A DNA stretch of 8,168 nt from the NCBI GenBank assembly GCA_021781625.1, contig JAJXWL010000070.1:1-8168 (forward strand). Direction: 5' to 3'. The translations under genes and the position numbers were made by a program. The DNA is from a bacterium. GTDB taxonomy: Bacteria > Spirochaetota > Spirochaetia > JABEVK01. Under the pieces are notes generated by a model. The model saw only the letters and a list, made by a program, of their open reading frames with translations, ran no database searches and was not told the origin of the DNA. This document shows, in pieces, positions 1 to 5,543 of the stretch. How positions within the stretch are numbered: the stretch's first letter is position 1; every line of letters starts with the position of its first letter.

Positions 1-324
1 ATGTTTTACCCATCGCATTTTTTCAGGCCCTTTTTGTGGAATCTCAACTACTTTGAACGGGCCCGCGTCATCTACCAAGACGGTAGTGACCGTGCTTGGA
101 TGGGAACCAAAGGTCGGGTCAATATTCGCCCTTGGGTGCAGACCTTTTTACTGGGCGGTGAACGAAAGTTTTCGACCGCTCACTACGTCGAATATTTTGA
201 AAAACAGCTCGACGGGGTTCAGCATTCGCACGCCAAAGGGTTCTTACTGTGGAACAATATGAATGACTATTATATGGTGACCAAATCGGTGGCCCCGTAT
301 GAAGTACAACCTACTCAGCGTTGA
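1..324 (+). CDS. DUF4015-type putative glycosyl hydrolase, C-terminal fragment
   Basis: The reading frame is open from base 1, so this is the end of a longer protein. The ATG at base 1 is probably an internal Met: MFYPSHF matches the 'PMVYPSHY' strand I associate with the DUF4015 putative glycosyl hydrolase family. About 107 residues are visible. The later signatures fit the end of a TIM-barrel of that family: RVNIRPWVQTFLLG (residues 39-52) resembles its conserved 'R-x-RPWLQ-F' strand, and KGFLLWNNMNDY (79-90) resembles its 'G-W-LLWN-N-Y' strand. Members are usually a few hundred residues long, often exported, and of unproven substrate. The stop is TGA at 322-324. The gene lies 33 bases upstream of alaS on the same strand with no terminator between them, so cotranscription is likely. 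Family assignment is by motif memory; enzymatic activity is not demonstrated by the fragment. Confidence 0.72.
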   Translation: MFYPSHFFRPFLWNLNYFERARVIYQDGSDRAWMGTKGRVNIRPWVQTFLLGGERKFSTAHYVEYFEKQLDGVQHSHAKGFLLWNNMNDYYMVTKSVAPYEVQPTQR

Positions 325-357
325 AATCTTCCCGCTGACTAGGTAAAATGAGGGACT

Positions 358-2157
358 ATGACAGCTTCTGAACTTCGTAAGAAATATCTGAACTTTTTTC
401 AATCTAAGGGACATTCCGTGATCTCAGGGAAGTCCTTGATACCGGAAAATGATCCCACGGTACTTTTTAATACTGCGGGTATGCAGCCTTTAGTTCCGTA
501 CCTTTTGGGGGAGGCTCACCCTTTGGGAACCCGGTTAACCGATGTTCAAAAGTGTGTCCGAACCGGTGATATTGAATCGGTGGGTGACCCCAGTCACCTC
601 ACGTTTTTTGAAATGCTGGGTAACTGGTCCTTAGGGGACTACTTTAAAAAAGAAGCGATTTCATGGAGTTTTGAATTTTTAACCAGTCCTCAATGGCTGG
701 GAATCAGCCCCAATAAACTTTGGGTCACTGTCTTTGCCGGTGAGGAGGGAATTCCTCGCGATGAGGATTCCGCAAAGTTATGGGAAGGGTTGGGCATTCC
801 CCCTCAACGCATCTCGTATTTGGGTCGCAAAGACAATTGGTGGGGACCGGCTGGACAAACCGGCCCTTGCGGGCCTGACAGTGAAATGTTTTACGATACG
901 GGCCGCCCTTGCCCCAAGGGGGACTCTTGCGAAGGGCCAGCTTGCGGCTGTGGCCGTTGGCTGGAAATTTGGAACGACGTGTTTATGCAGTACAATAAAA
1001 CGGCTGAAGGAAAATACGAACTTCTTCCCAAGCCGAATGTCGACACGGGCATGGGAGTCGAGCGCACCAGCACCATCCTGCAAGGCAAAACCAGCGTTTA
1101 TGAGACCGAGCTGTTTATTCCGATTATTCAAGCCGTCCAGAAAGCCACAGGGGTGACCTACGGCCTGAGTGAAGCCGACGATACCAACATCCGCATCATC
1201 TGTGATCATATCAAAACGGCTTGCTTTATCCTGGGGGATGATCTAGGGGTGACGCCGTCCAATGTGGGGCAAGGGTATGTGTTGCGTCGATTGATTCGGC
1301 GAGCGGTTCGTTGCGGTCGAAAACTTGGGGTTCAAGAGCCTTTTCTTAAGGGGCCTGCCGCTGCGGTATTGTCCATTTATCAAGGCGTGTATGACGAGGT
1401 TTCTTCGCGTGCTGGTTTGATTTTTGACGAATTAACCCGCGAAGAAGAAAAGTTTTTAAAGACGCTGGAGCACGGTGAGCATGAGTTTGAAAAAATGCTG
1501 CCTAACCTGGAACGAAACCCCAAGAAAGAAATTCCTGGACGTCTAGCTTTCAAACTGTACGATACCTATGGATTTCCTATCGAAATTACCGAGGAACTCG
1601 CCACGGAACATGGAATGACCGTAGATCGGCCAGGTTTTGACGAGGCCTTTGCCAAGCACCAAGAATTGTCCAAGGCTGGGGCCGATAAAACCTTTAAGGG
1701 TGGATTAGCCGACCATAGCGAGATGACGACAAAACTGCATACGGCAACGCATCTCATGCATAAGGCCTTGCAAATGGTCTTAGGGGAGCATGCTCGACAA
1801 AAAGGCTCGAACATTACCCCCGAACGTTTGCGGTTTGACTTTTCGCATGGGGAAAAAATGACCGAAGAGCAATTGAGACGCGTCGAAGCCATTGTCAATG
1901 AACAAATCCAACGAGCTTTACCAGTTTCGATGACAACGATGCCGATTCAAGAAGCTAAGTCCTTGGGGGCAATGGCTTTGTTTGGAGAAAAGTACGAAGA
2001 GGTAGTAAAGGTCTATCGTATTGGCGACTTTTCACTGGAAGTTTGCGGTGGACCTCATGTCGAAAACACCTCGACTTTGGGACACTTTCGCATCCTGAAA
2101 GAAGAAGCCAGTTCGGCCGGGGTTCGGCGTATTCGCGCAGTCTTAGAAAGTCATTAA
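358..2157 (+). CDS. alaS: Alanyl-tRNA synthetase, short form lacking the C-terminal C-Ala domain
   Basis: Charges tRNA-Ala with alanine in the cytoplasm and clears mischarged serine or glycine. The 599-residue product has the class II catalytic core at the N-terminus (TAGMQPLVPYL, TGDIESVG and HLTFFEMLGNWSLGDYF in the first 110 residues; motif 3 DTGMGVER at 229-236), then the tRNA-recognition helices. The editing domain keeps all four metal ligands: HTATH (His461, His465) and CGGPH (Cys563, His567). It stops soon after ILKEEASSAGVRRIR, whereas typical bacterial AlaRS is about 875 residues, so the C-Ala oligomerisation/tRNA-elbow domain is absent. Short AlaRS is known in spirochaetes and candidate-phylum bacteria, and the clean TAA with intact motifs argues against a pseudogene. 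A four-cysteine insert lies at residues 185-198. The start fits the family N-terminus (MTASELRKKYL), with a GAGGG just upstream. The stop overlaps that of the convergent kinase gene by 4 bases. Confidence 0.97.
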   Translation: MTASELRKKYLNFFQSKGHSVISGKSLIPENDPTVLFNTAGMQPLVPYLLGEAHPLGTRLTDVQKCVRTGDIESVGDPSHLTFFEMLGNWSLGDYFKKEAISWSFEFLTSPQWLGISPNKLWVTVFAGEEGIPRDEDSAKLWEGLGIPPQRISYLGRKDNWWGPAGQTGPCGPDSEMFYDTGRPCPKGDSCEGPACGCGRWLEIWNDVFMQYNKTAEGKYELLPKPNVDTGMGVERTSTILQGKTSVYETELFIPIIQAVQKATGVTYGLSEADDTNIRIICDHIKTACFILGDDLGVTPSNVGQGYVLRRLIRRAVRCGRKLGVQEPFLKGPAAAVLSIYQGVYDEVSSRAGLIFDELTREEEKFLKTLEHGEHEFEKMLPNLERNPKKEIPGRLAFKLYDTYGFPIEITEELATEHGMTVDRPGFDEAFAKHQELSKAGADKTFKGGLADHSEMTTKLHTATHLMHKALQMVLGEHARQKGSNITPERLRFDFSHGEKMTEEQLRRVEAIVNEQIQRALPVSMTTMPIQEAKSLGAMALFGEKYEEVVKVYRIGDFSLEVCGGPHVENTSTLGHFRILKEEASSAGVRRIRAVLESH

Positions 2158-3917
2158 TGGGGATTTGGCAGGGGCAGAGGGGGGACTGGCGCATGACGCG
2201 GAAGGACGACCCGAAAGGTCGTTCTTCCTGGTCGGCTTTCGAACTGAATAGACCCGCCTTGGCTATCCACAATTTGTCGACAGATATCCAAACCCAGTCC
2301 CATGCCTTCGGTTGGACCTTTGGTGGTAAAAAAAGGTTCAAAAATCCTTCCTTGTAACGCCTCGGGTATTCCTGTACCAGAATCGGTGATTTCTACAGTT
2401 ACCCAGTCACCCTTTTGGTACAAAGAAAGTTCTAGCTGTCCTTCTCCTTTCATAGCTTGGAGAGCGTTGCTGATCAGGTTGATCCAGACCTGATTAAGTT
2501 TAGAGCGAGAGGCCTGGACGCTAAGTCCTGGTTCAAAATGTCGCTCAATATTTATTCGCCCTTTCATTTTACTGCGAAAAAGAGAGATCACGGTTTCCAG
2601 CTCTTTTTCAAGGCTGACTTCTTGAAGTTGGTCTTGCTCTTCTTTTCTGGCGTAATCTCGTAAGGAGTTCACAACGGCCGAGGCTTTTTCGGTAGCAGTG
2701 GAAATGATTTGAGCCGAGCGTGCAACCGAGCATATCAGCTGAAACAACCCTAAGACCACTTCTGTATTGGGCCGTTGGAGCAATTTTGTCAGGTCTTCGC
2801 GGAGGGGCCATAGGTCAAAATCCGCCACCAGAGAACTCAGTTTCTCGGCCTGGGGGAGCTCGGCTAGAGATTGTTGCCAATCACGGCGTTCTTTCCAGGA
2901 CGGAGGTGCTTTAATCGACGTCGCTAAGTGGATGGCGTTGACTAGAAGCTCCAGTAAGGGAGCATCAAAACCAGGGACATCGCCAAAAAACTGCGGCAAC
3001 AACTGAGGCAATTCATGGCCAACCATGTCATTGAGGGTACGGCAAGAGGAATCAATTGCCCCCAAAGGGGTGTTTAATTCATGCGCAATGCCGGCGACCA
3101 GTTTTCCCAACGAGGCCAATTTTTCGGACTGTACCAAGTAATCCTGAGTTTGGCGAAGGTCCCAAACTGTTTTTTCAAGGTTTTCATTAGTACGGGTTAA
3201 TTCCTGAGTCCGGTCTTCTACACGCTTTTCGAGTTCGTCATTGAGCAGTTTACTTTGATCTAATTGCCTTTGAACCCGCTGACCCAAAATCAAAAAGGCA
3301 TTCGTGACCGGGAGAAACTCACGCACCGGATTGACCAGCAATTGGTCGGCAGAATAATCTCCAGCCGCGTAGGCCTCTGCAGAGGTTTGAAGTTTCTTGA
3401 GGGGCACGGCTAAACTTCGCCGTAGAATCCAAGGGAGAATGACCCCAAAAGATATTAAGAGAACACCAAAGAAGGACAGTCCGAAGGTTAGGGCCCCTTC
3501 ACGGTAAATCAACGAAGATTGGGCTTCTAGCTGAAAGGCAAAGGACCCCACAATTTGCTGTCGATGACGGACTTCAACCGTATGTAACGGGAGGTTATTT
3601 ACGAGAATTCCTTCTTTTGCGAGCGTCTTGCCATCTTCAATAATTTTCAGGTAAGGAATGTCTCCTCGTAAGACGAGGGCATGGGCAATGGCCTCAATCG
3701 TCGACGAATCATAGTTCCAAAGTAAGGGACCTAAGGCTGCATTAAGGTAAGACGAGATTTGCTTGGATTCTGTAGTCAGAGCTTGCTGTTCGCGTTGGGC
3801 CGAAATGAGCATGAAAGAAGCGGCAAGTATCCCGGAAACCAACGCCAGGGTGACCACCCAACTCAGGGTGATGACCCTTACGATAGAATACGAAGGTTTT
3901 CGGGATCTCGAGTTCAA
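2154..3917 (-). CDS. Orphan membrane sensor histidine kinase with a long insertion in the DHp domain
   Basis: Two-component sensor kinase, 587 residues from the TTG at 3917. Order: short basic cytoplasmic tail, membrane helix (about 15-38), extracytoplasmic sensor of about 100 residues containing PLLWNYDSSTIEAIA (CHASE8-like in style, weak call), second helix (about 143-165), HAMP-like linker, coiled coil (about 220-265), H-box LVAGIAHELNTPLGAI with phospho-acceptor His279, then the ATPase domain: N-box NQVWINLISNALQAM (Asn484), G1 DSGTGIP, F-box FEPFFTTK, G2 GMGLGL. All kinase motifs are intact. About 100 residues separate the H-helix from the second DHp helix (SAVVNSLRDYARKEE), far more than usual. 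The C-terminus is proline-rich (PVPPLPLPNP). Start choice: the TTG has AGGAG 8 bases upstream. An in-frame ATG at 3986 (610 residues) is the alternative; a TTG at 4043 would place the start upstream of the terminator and is rejected. No response regulator adjoins it. Confidence 0.93.
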   Translation of the reverse strand: MNSRSRKPSYSIVRVITLSWVVTLALVSGILAASFMLISAQREQQALTTESKQISSYLNAALGPLLWNYDSSTIEAIAHALVLRGDIPYLKIIEDGKTLAKEGILVNNLPLHTVEVRHRQQIVGSFAFQLEAQSSLIYREGALTFGLSFFGVLLISFGVILPWILRRSLAVPLKKLQTSAEAYAAGDYSADQLLVNPVREFLPVTNAFLILGQRVQRQLDQSKLLNDELEKRVEDRTQELTRTNENLEKTVWDLRQTQDYLVQSEKLASLGKLVAGIAHELNTPLGAIDSSCRTLNDMVGHELPQLLPQFFGDVPGFDAPLLELLVNAIHLATSIKAPPSWKERRDWQQSLAELPQAEKLSSLVADFDLWPLREDLTKLLQRPNTEVVLGLFQLICSVARSAQIISTATEKASAVVNSLRDYARKEEQDQLQEVSLEKELETVISLFRSKMKGRINIERHFEPGLSVQASRSKLNQVWINLISNALQAMKGEGQLELSLYQKGDWVTVEITDSGTGIPEALQGRIFEPFFTTKGPTEGMGLGLDICRQIVDSQGGSIQFESRPGRTTFRVVLPRHAPVPPLPLPNPH

Positions 3918-3967
3918 GGCTTTAACTCCTGGTAGCCCATCAGGCCTAGACCAACAATCTTTGCCAT
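3914..3967 (-). CDS. Possible 17-residue leader peptide coupled to the histidine kinase
   Basis: A 17-codon frame (MAKIVGLGLMGYQELKP, then TGA) follows a perfect AGGAGG at 3977-3972, 4 bases before its ATG. It is in a different frame from the kinase. Its TGA (3916-3914) overlaps the proposed kinase TTG (3917-3915) as TTGA, and the kinase ribosome-binding AGGAG (3930-3926) lies inside it. That arrangement is typical of translational coupling. The peptide resembles nothing I recognise and may matter only as a translation device. If the kinase instead starts at the ATG at 3986, this frame is an accidental overlap. Sequence supports the geometry; expression is inferred. Confidence 0.35.
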   Translation of the reverse strand: MAKIVGLGLMGYQELKP

Positions 3968-4021
3968 GAATCCTCCTCAGAACCATGGGGTCCTGCTTTA
4001 AGTATGATGGAGAATAAACTA

Positions 4022-4039
4022 GGGCGCCAGACGGCGCCC
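4022..4039 (-). terminator. Intrinsic terminator of the thiol-redox operon
   Basis: A perfect 7-base-pair GC stem (GGGCGCC / GGCGCCC) with a 4-base loop. On the minus strand it is followed by the T-rich run TAGTTTATT and preceded by an A-rich stretch. It begins 30 bases after the glutaredoxin stop and lies upstream of the kinase start, so it separates the two transcription units. The T-run is interrupted, so some read-through into the kinase is possible. Confidence 0.72.
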
Positions 4040-4068
4040 CCAAATTGTTTTAAAGTTTCTCAAGACTT

Positions 4069-4299
4069 TTAGCGCTTCAAAGCGCTTTCAATATCGTTGG
4101 GCCTAAACCCCACTAGAACTCGACCGTTGATATCTACCACCGGAACGCCCATTTGGCCCGATTTGCGGACCATTTCATCGGCACGGCGGGTATCGCGACT
4201 GACATCATAATCCGTGTAAGGAACCCCTTTTCCTTTCAGATAGTTTTTTACCATCGTGCAATAGGGGCACGAGGGGGTGGAATAAACAATGACACTCAT
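4069..4299 (-). CDS. Small glutaredoxin-like protein (NrdH/YruB type)
   Basis: A 76-residue thioredoxin-fold protein, probably a cytoplasmic dithiol-disulfide reductant. It starts with MSVIVYSTPSCPYC, carrying the CPYC active site (Cys11, Cys14) after the first strand. GVPVVDINGRVLVGF follows, with the cis-proline (Pro53) and the Gly-Phe turn (64-65) seen in glutaredoxin-like YruB/NrdH proteins. The length is full for this family and there is no signal peptide. Its ATG overlaps the stop of the rhodanese gene by 4 bases (ATGA), so translation is probably coupled and it is the last gene of the operon. Its partner is unknown. The neighbouring rhodanese or CMD protein is a reasonable substrate by context, but ribonucleotide reductase or a general thiol role cannot be excluded. 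Confidence 0.92.
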   Translation of the reverse strand: MSVIVYSTPSCPYCTMVKNYLKGKGVPYTDYDVSRDTRRADEMVRKSGQMGVPVVDINGRVLVGFRPNDIESALKR

Positions 4300-4664
4300 G
4301 AAACACCTTCTGTCTTAGGCATACCGGCTAAACCACCGGCGTTGATAACATCCGAGAAGCCCGCTGCTTTGAGCATCGCAGTGGCTGAGGCCGCTCTGGC
4401 ACCAGAAGCGCAATACACCACAACCGGCTTGTTCTTGGGACCCACTTTGTCGAATTTGGACGAAAGATTTTGTACCGGAATATTTTTTGCTCCCGGGTAA
4501 TGTGCCGCTTGAAATTCTGAAGAGGTTCTCACATCTAAAATTGTGGCCCCCGCTTGCAACTTCGCCAAAACAGCTTTGCGCTTAGCCCCTGAACGCAGGG
4601 TAAAGACAACCCCCAGAATAACCACCAGGGCCAAAACACCTAAAGAAATCCAATGATCGTTCAC
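4296..4664 (-). CDS. Membrane-anchored single-domain rhodanese-like sulfurtransferase
   Basis: A 122-residue protein that would bind sulfane sulfur as a persulfide. One N-terminal membrane helix (ISLGVLALVVILGVVFTL, about 6-23) is followed by a basic stretch and a rhodanese domain. Visible signatures are ILDVRTSSEFQAAHYPGAKNIP and the active-site loop CASGAR with nucleophile Cys85; the small Cys-x-x-Gly-x-Arg loop fits sulfurtransferases rather than phosphatases. The basic residues after the helix suggest a cytoplasmic domain. Start: GTG at 4664, with AAGGAG 5 bases upstream, overlapping the preceding TGA as GTGA. The in-frame ATG at 4679 would add five residues but would put that ribosome-binding site inside the gene. 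Neighbouring DUF2892 and rhodanese genes recall YgaP, where both modules are fused. Confidence 0.93.
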   Translation of the reverse strand: MNDHWISLGVLALVVILGVVFTLRSGAKRKAVLAKLQAGATILDVRTSSEFQAAHYPGAKNIPVQNLSSKFDKVGPKNKPVVVYCASGARAASATAMLKAAGFSDVINAGGLAGMPKTEGVS

Positions 4665-5269
4665 ACTTTCTCCTTCCATTTTTGATTTCGGTCGCAGACA
4701 TCCGAGAACCCTGCCGGCTGCGTTCCAAAAGCTTGAATCAATCTGGCCCAGAAGTTAACTTGCGCTGCTGTCGCCGAAAGGATGACTTGCGCCCGCTGAC
4801 TCCACCAACGGCCTACCTCATGTCGCAAAGTTTCATCTAAGGCGACAGGAGTTTGACAGGTGCCCTCTGCTAACTTCAAAGCTGCGATTTCTGCTTCGGT
4901 AAACAACTCAGGCCAAGCCCCTTCTGGGTTTGCGGCCTTTTGTAAAAGCAAATCCAGCTCTTCGTCAGACAGCCCCTCCTGTGCAAAACCTTTACCATTC
5001 AGGTCTACACAAAAAGGACAGCTGACCCGTGCCGAAACATAAACTCTAACCATTTTTAAGACCCGCCGGGGAACTTCACGGTCGTGATGAACCACCAGAG
5101 CTTCCATGAGACCGGCTCCCCAGAGGGTTTTCGGGTGATGCATCAAGACCCTTTGGGCCCATAACGTCCTCCCCAGTCCTTTCTCAACCAACGCCAACAT
5201 GAGACGAATCAAAAAGCCAGGTCGTTCAGGAGGAAGGGGGTAAAGCGAGGGCGGGGGCAGGGTTTTCAT
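4661..5269 (-). CDS. Carboxymuconolactone decarboxylase/AhpD-like protein
   Basis: A 202-residue, all-helical protein of the CMD/AhpD superfamily, whose members include alkylhydroperoxidases and CxxC thiol-redox proteins. The active-site segment is ARVSCPFCVDLN with Cys84 and Cys87. The C-terminal VNFWARLIQAFGTQPAGFSDV matches the 'N-F-x-x-R ... G ... P-x-G-F' end common in the family. AhpD uses Glu-x11-Cys-x2-Cys-x3-His; here the positions aligned with that Glu and His are Lys72 and Asn91, so an AhpD-type proton relay is not supported and the exact reaction is open. There is no signal peptide. The ATG at 5269 is 2 bases after the DUF2892 stop, with only a weak ribosome-binding site, so coupled translation is likely. 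The longer in-frame start at 5377 would overlap most of DUF2892 and is rejected. The stop overlaps the rhodanese GTG. Confidence 0.86.
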   Translation of the reverse strand: MKTLPPPSLYPLPPERPGFLIRLMLALVEKGLGRTLWAQRVLMHHPKTLWGAGLMEALVVHHDREVPRRVLKMVRVYVSARVSCPFCVDLNGKGFAQEGLSDEELDLLLQKAANPEGAWPELFTEAEIAALKLAEGTCQTPVALDETLRHEVGRWWSQRAQVILSATAAQVNFWARLIQAFGTQPAGFSDVCDRNQKWKEKV

Positions 5270-5271
5270 GG

Positions 5272-5475
5272 TTAAAGCTTTTTCACCGAGATAGTTTTGA
5301 TTCCGACCGCATGGTACAAAGGACAGTACGCGACACTGGCGGTAGCCAGCGGGATAATCGCGATCAGGGCAATCCACCAGAGCCCTTGGCCGCTTAAGAG
5401 AATTCCTGTGATGACCAGGGCTATGGCAATCAGGACGCGGATAATCCGGTCAATGGTTCCTACATTCTTCAGCAT
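5272..5475 (-). CDS. DUF2892 (YgaP-type) inner-membrane protein
   Basis: A 67-residue protein beginning MLKNVGTIDRIIRVL, the usual start of DUF2892 proteins (an 'N-x-G-x-x-DR-x-x-R' pattern). Two hydrophobic helices follow: VLIAIALVITGILLSG and WIALIAIIPLATASVAYCPLY. The CPLYHAVGI ending, with a single Cys in a Cys-Pro-Leu-Tyr turn, is also typical of the family. In E. coli YgaP this two-helix module anchors a rhodanese; here the rhodanese is a separate gene in the same operon. A perfect AGGAGG 7 bases upstream fixes the ATG at 5475. The in-frame ATG at 5517 would bury that site and lacks one of its own. It is the first gene of the operon, 68 bases after dinB. Biochemical role unknown. Confidence 0.9.
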   Translation of the reverse strand: MLKNVGTIDRIIRVLIAIALVITGILLSGQGLWWIALIAIIPLATASVAYCPLYHAVGIKTISVKKL

Positions 5476-5482
5476 GATAGTG

Positions 5483-5488
5483 CCTCCT
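5483..5488 (-). promoter_or_regulatory. Strong ribosome-binding site fixing the DUF2892 start
   Basis: Perfect AGGAGG on the minus strand, 7 bases before the ATG at 5475. It selects this start over the upstream in-frame ATG at 5517. Confidence 0.8.
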
Positions 5489-5494
5489 GGTTTT

Positions 5495-5500
5495 AAAATA
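5495..5500 (-). promoter_or_regulatory. Possible -10 element of the redox operon
   Basis: TATTTT on the minus strand matches TATAAT at 4 of 6 positions. It would start transcription near A5488, at the ribosome-binding site, leaving a leader of about 13 bases. No convincing -35 hexamer is present at 16-18 bases, which would fit an activator-dependent promoter. The hexamer is too weak to stand alone. Confidence 0.3.
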
Positions 5501-5521
5501 CGACAAGAGGAAAACATCGTC

Positions 5522-5537
5522 GGTGACTTTGGTCACA
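5522..5537 (-). promoter_or_regulatory. CRP/FNR-family operator-like palindrome upstream of the redox operon
   Basis: TGTGACCAAAGTCACC on the minus strand. It matches the CRP-type consensus TGTGA-N6-TCACA at 9 of 10 specified bases, and the core GTGAC/GTCAC is perfectly symmetric. It is intergenic, between the dinB stop (5544) and DUF2892. Its centre (between 5529 and 5530) is 41.5 bases upstream of the start site implied by the candidate -10, the class II activator position. The same bases could form a 5-base-pair hairpin, but no T-run follows. The regulator itself is not in the window. Confidence 0.42.
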
Positions 5538-5543
5538 GAGGGC

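Noticed and set aside
348..371. Tiny frame ATG AGG GAC TAT GAC AGC TTC TGA overlapping the alaS start
   Set aside because: Seven codons with no ribosome-binding site of its own; the alaS start codon is inside it only by chance.
778..1209. Antisense open frame of 143 codons within alaS
   Set aside because: It lies wholly inside a highly conserved gene, has low-complexity composition and no recognisable domain. Same for the other opposite-strand frames in alaS, the kinase gene and dinB.
3918..4043. Longer kinase N-terminus starting at the TTG at 4043
   Set aside because: It would translate straight through the operon's terminator stem (4022-4039). No ribosome-binding site precedes it, and better-placed starts exist at 3986 and 3917.
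4071..4086. Perfect inverted repeat AGCGCTT-CA-AAGCGCT at the end of the glutaredoxin gene
   Set aside because: The centre is too tight for a good hairpin, no T-run follows, and it encodes the last residues of the protein. The stem at 4022-4039 is a much better terminator.
5270..5377. 36-residue N-terminal extension of the CMD protein
   Set aside because: It would overlap most of the DUF2892 gene in another frame. The ATG at 5269 sits 2 bases after the DUF2892 stop, as expected for coupled genes.
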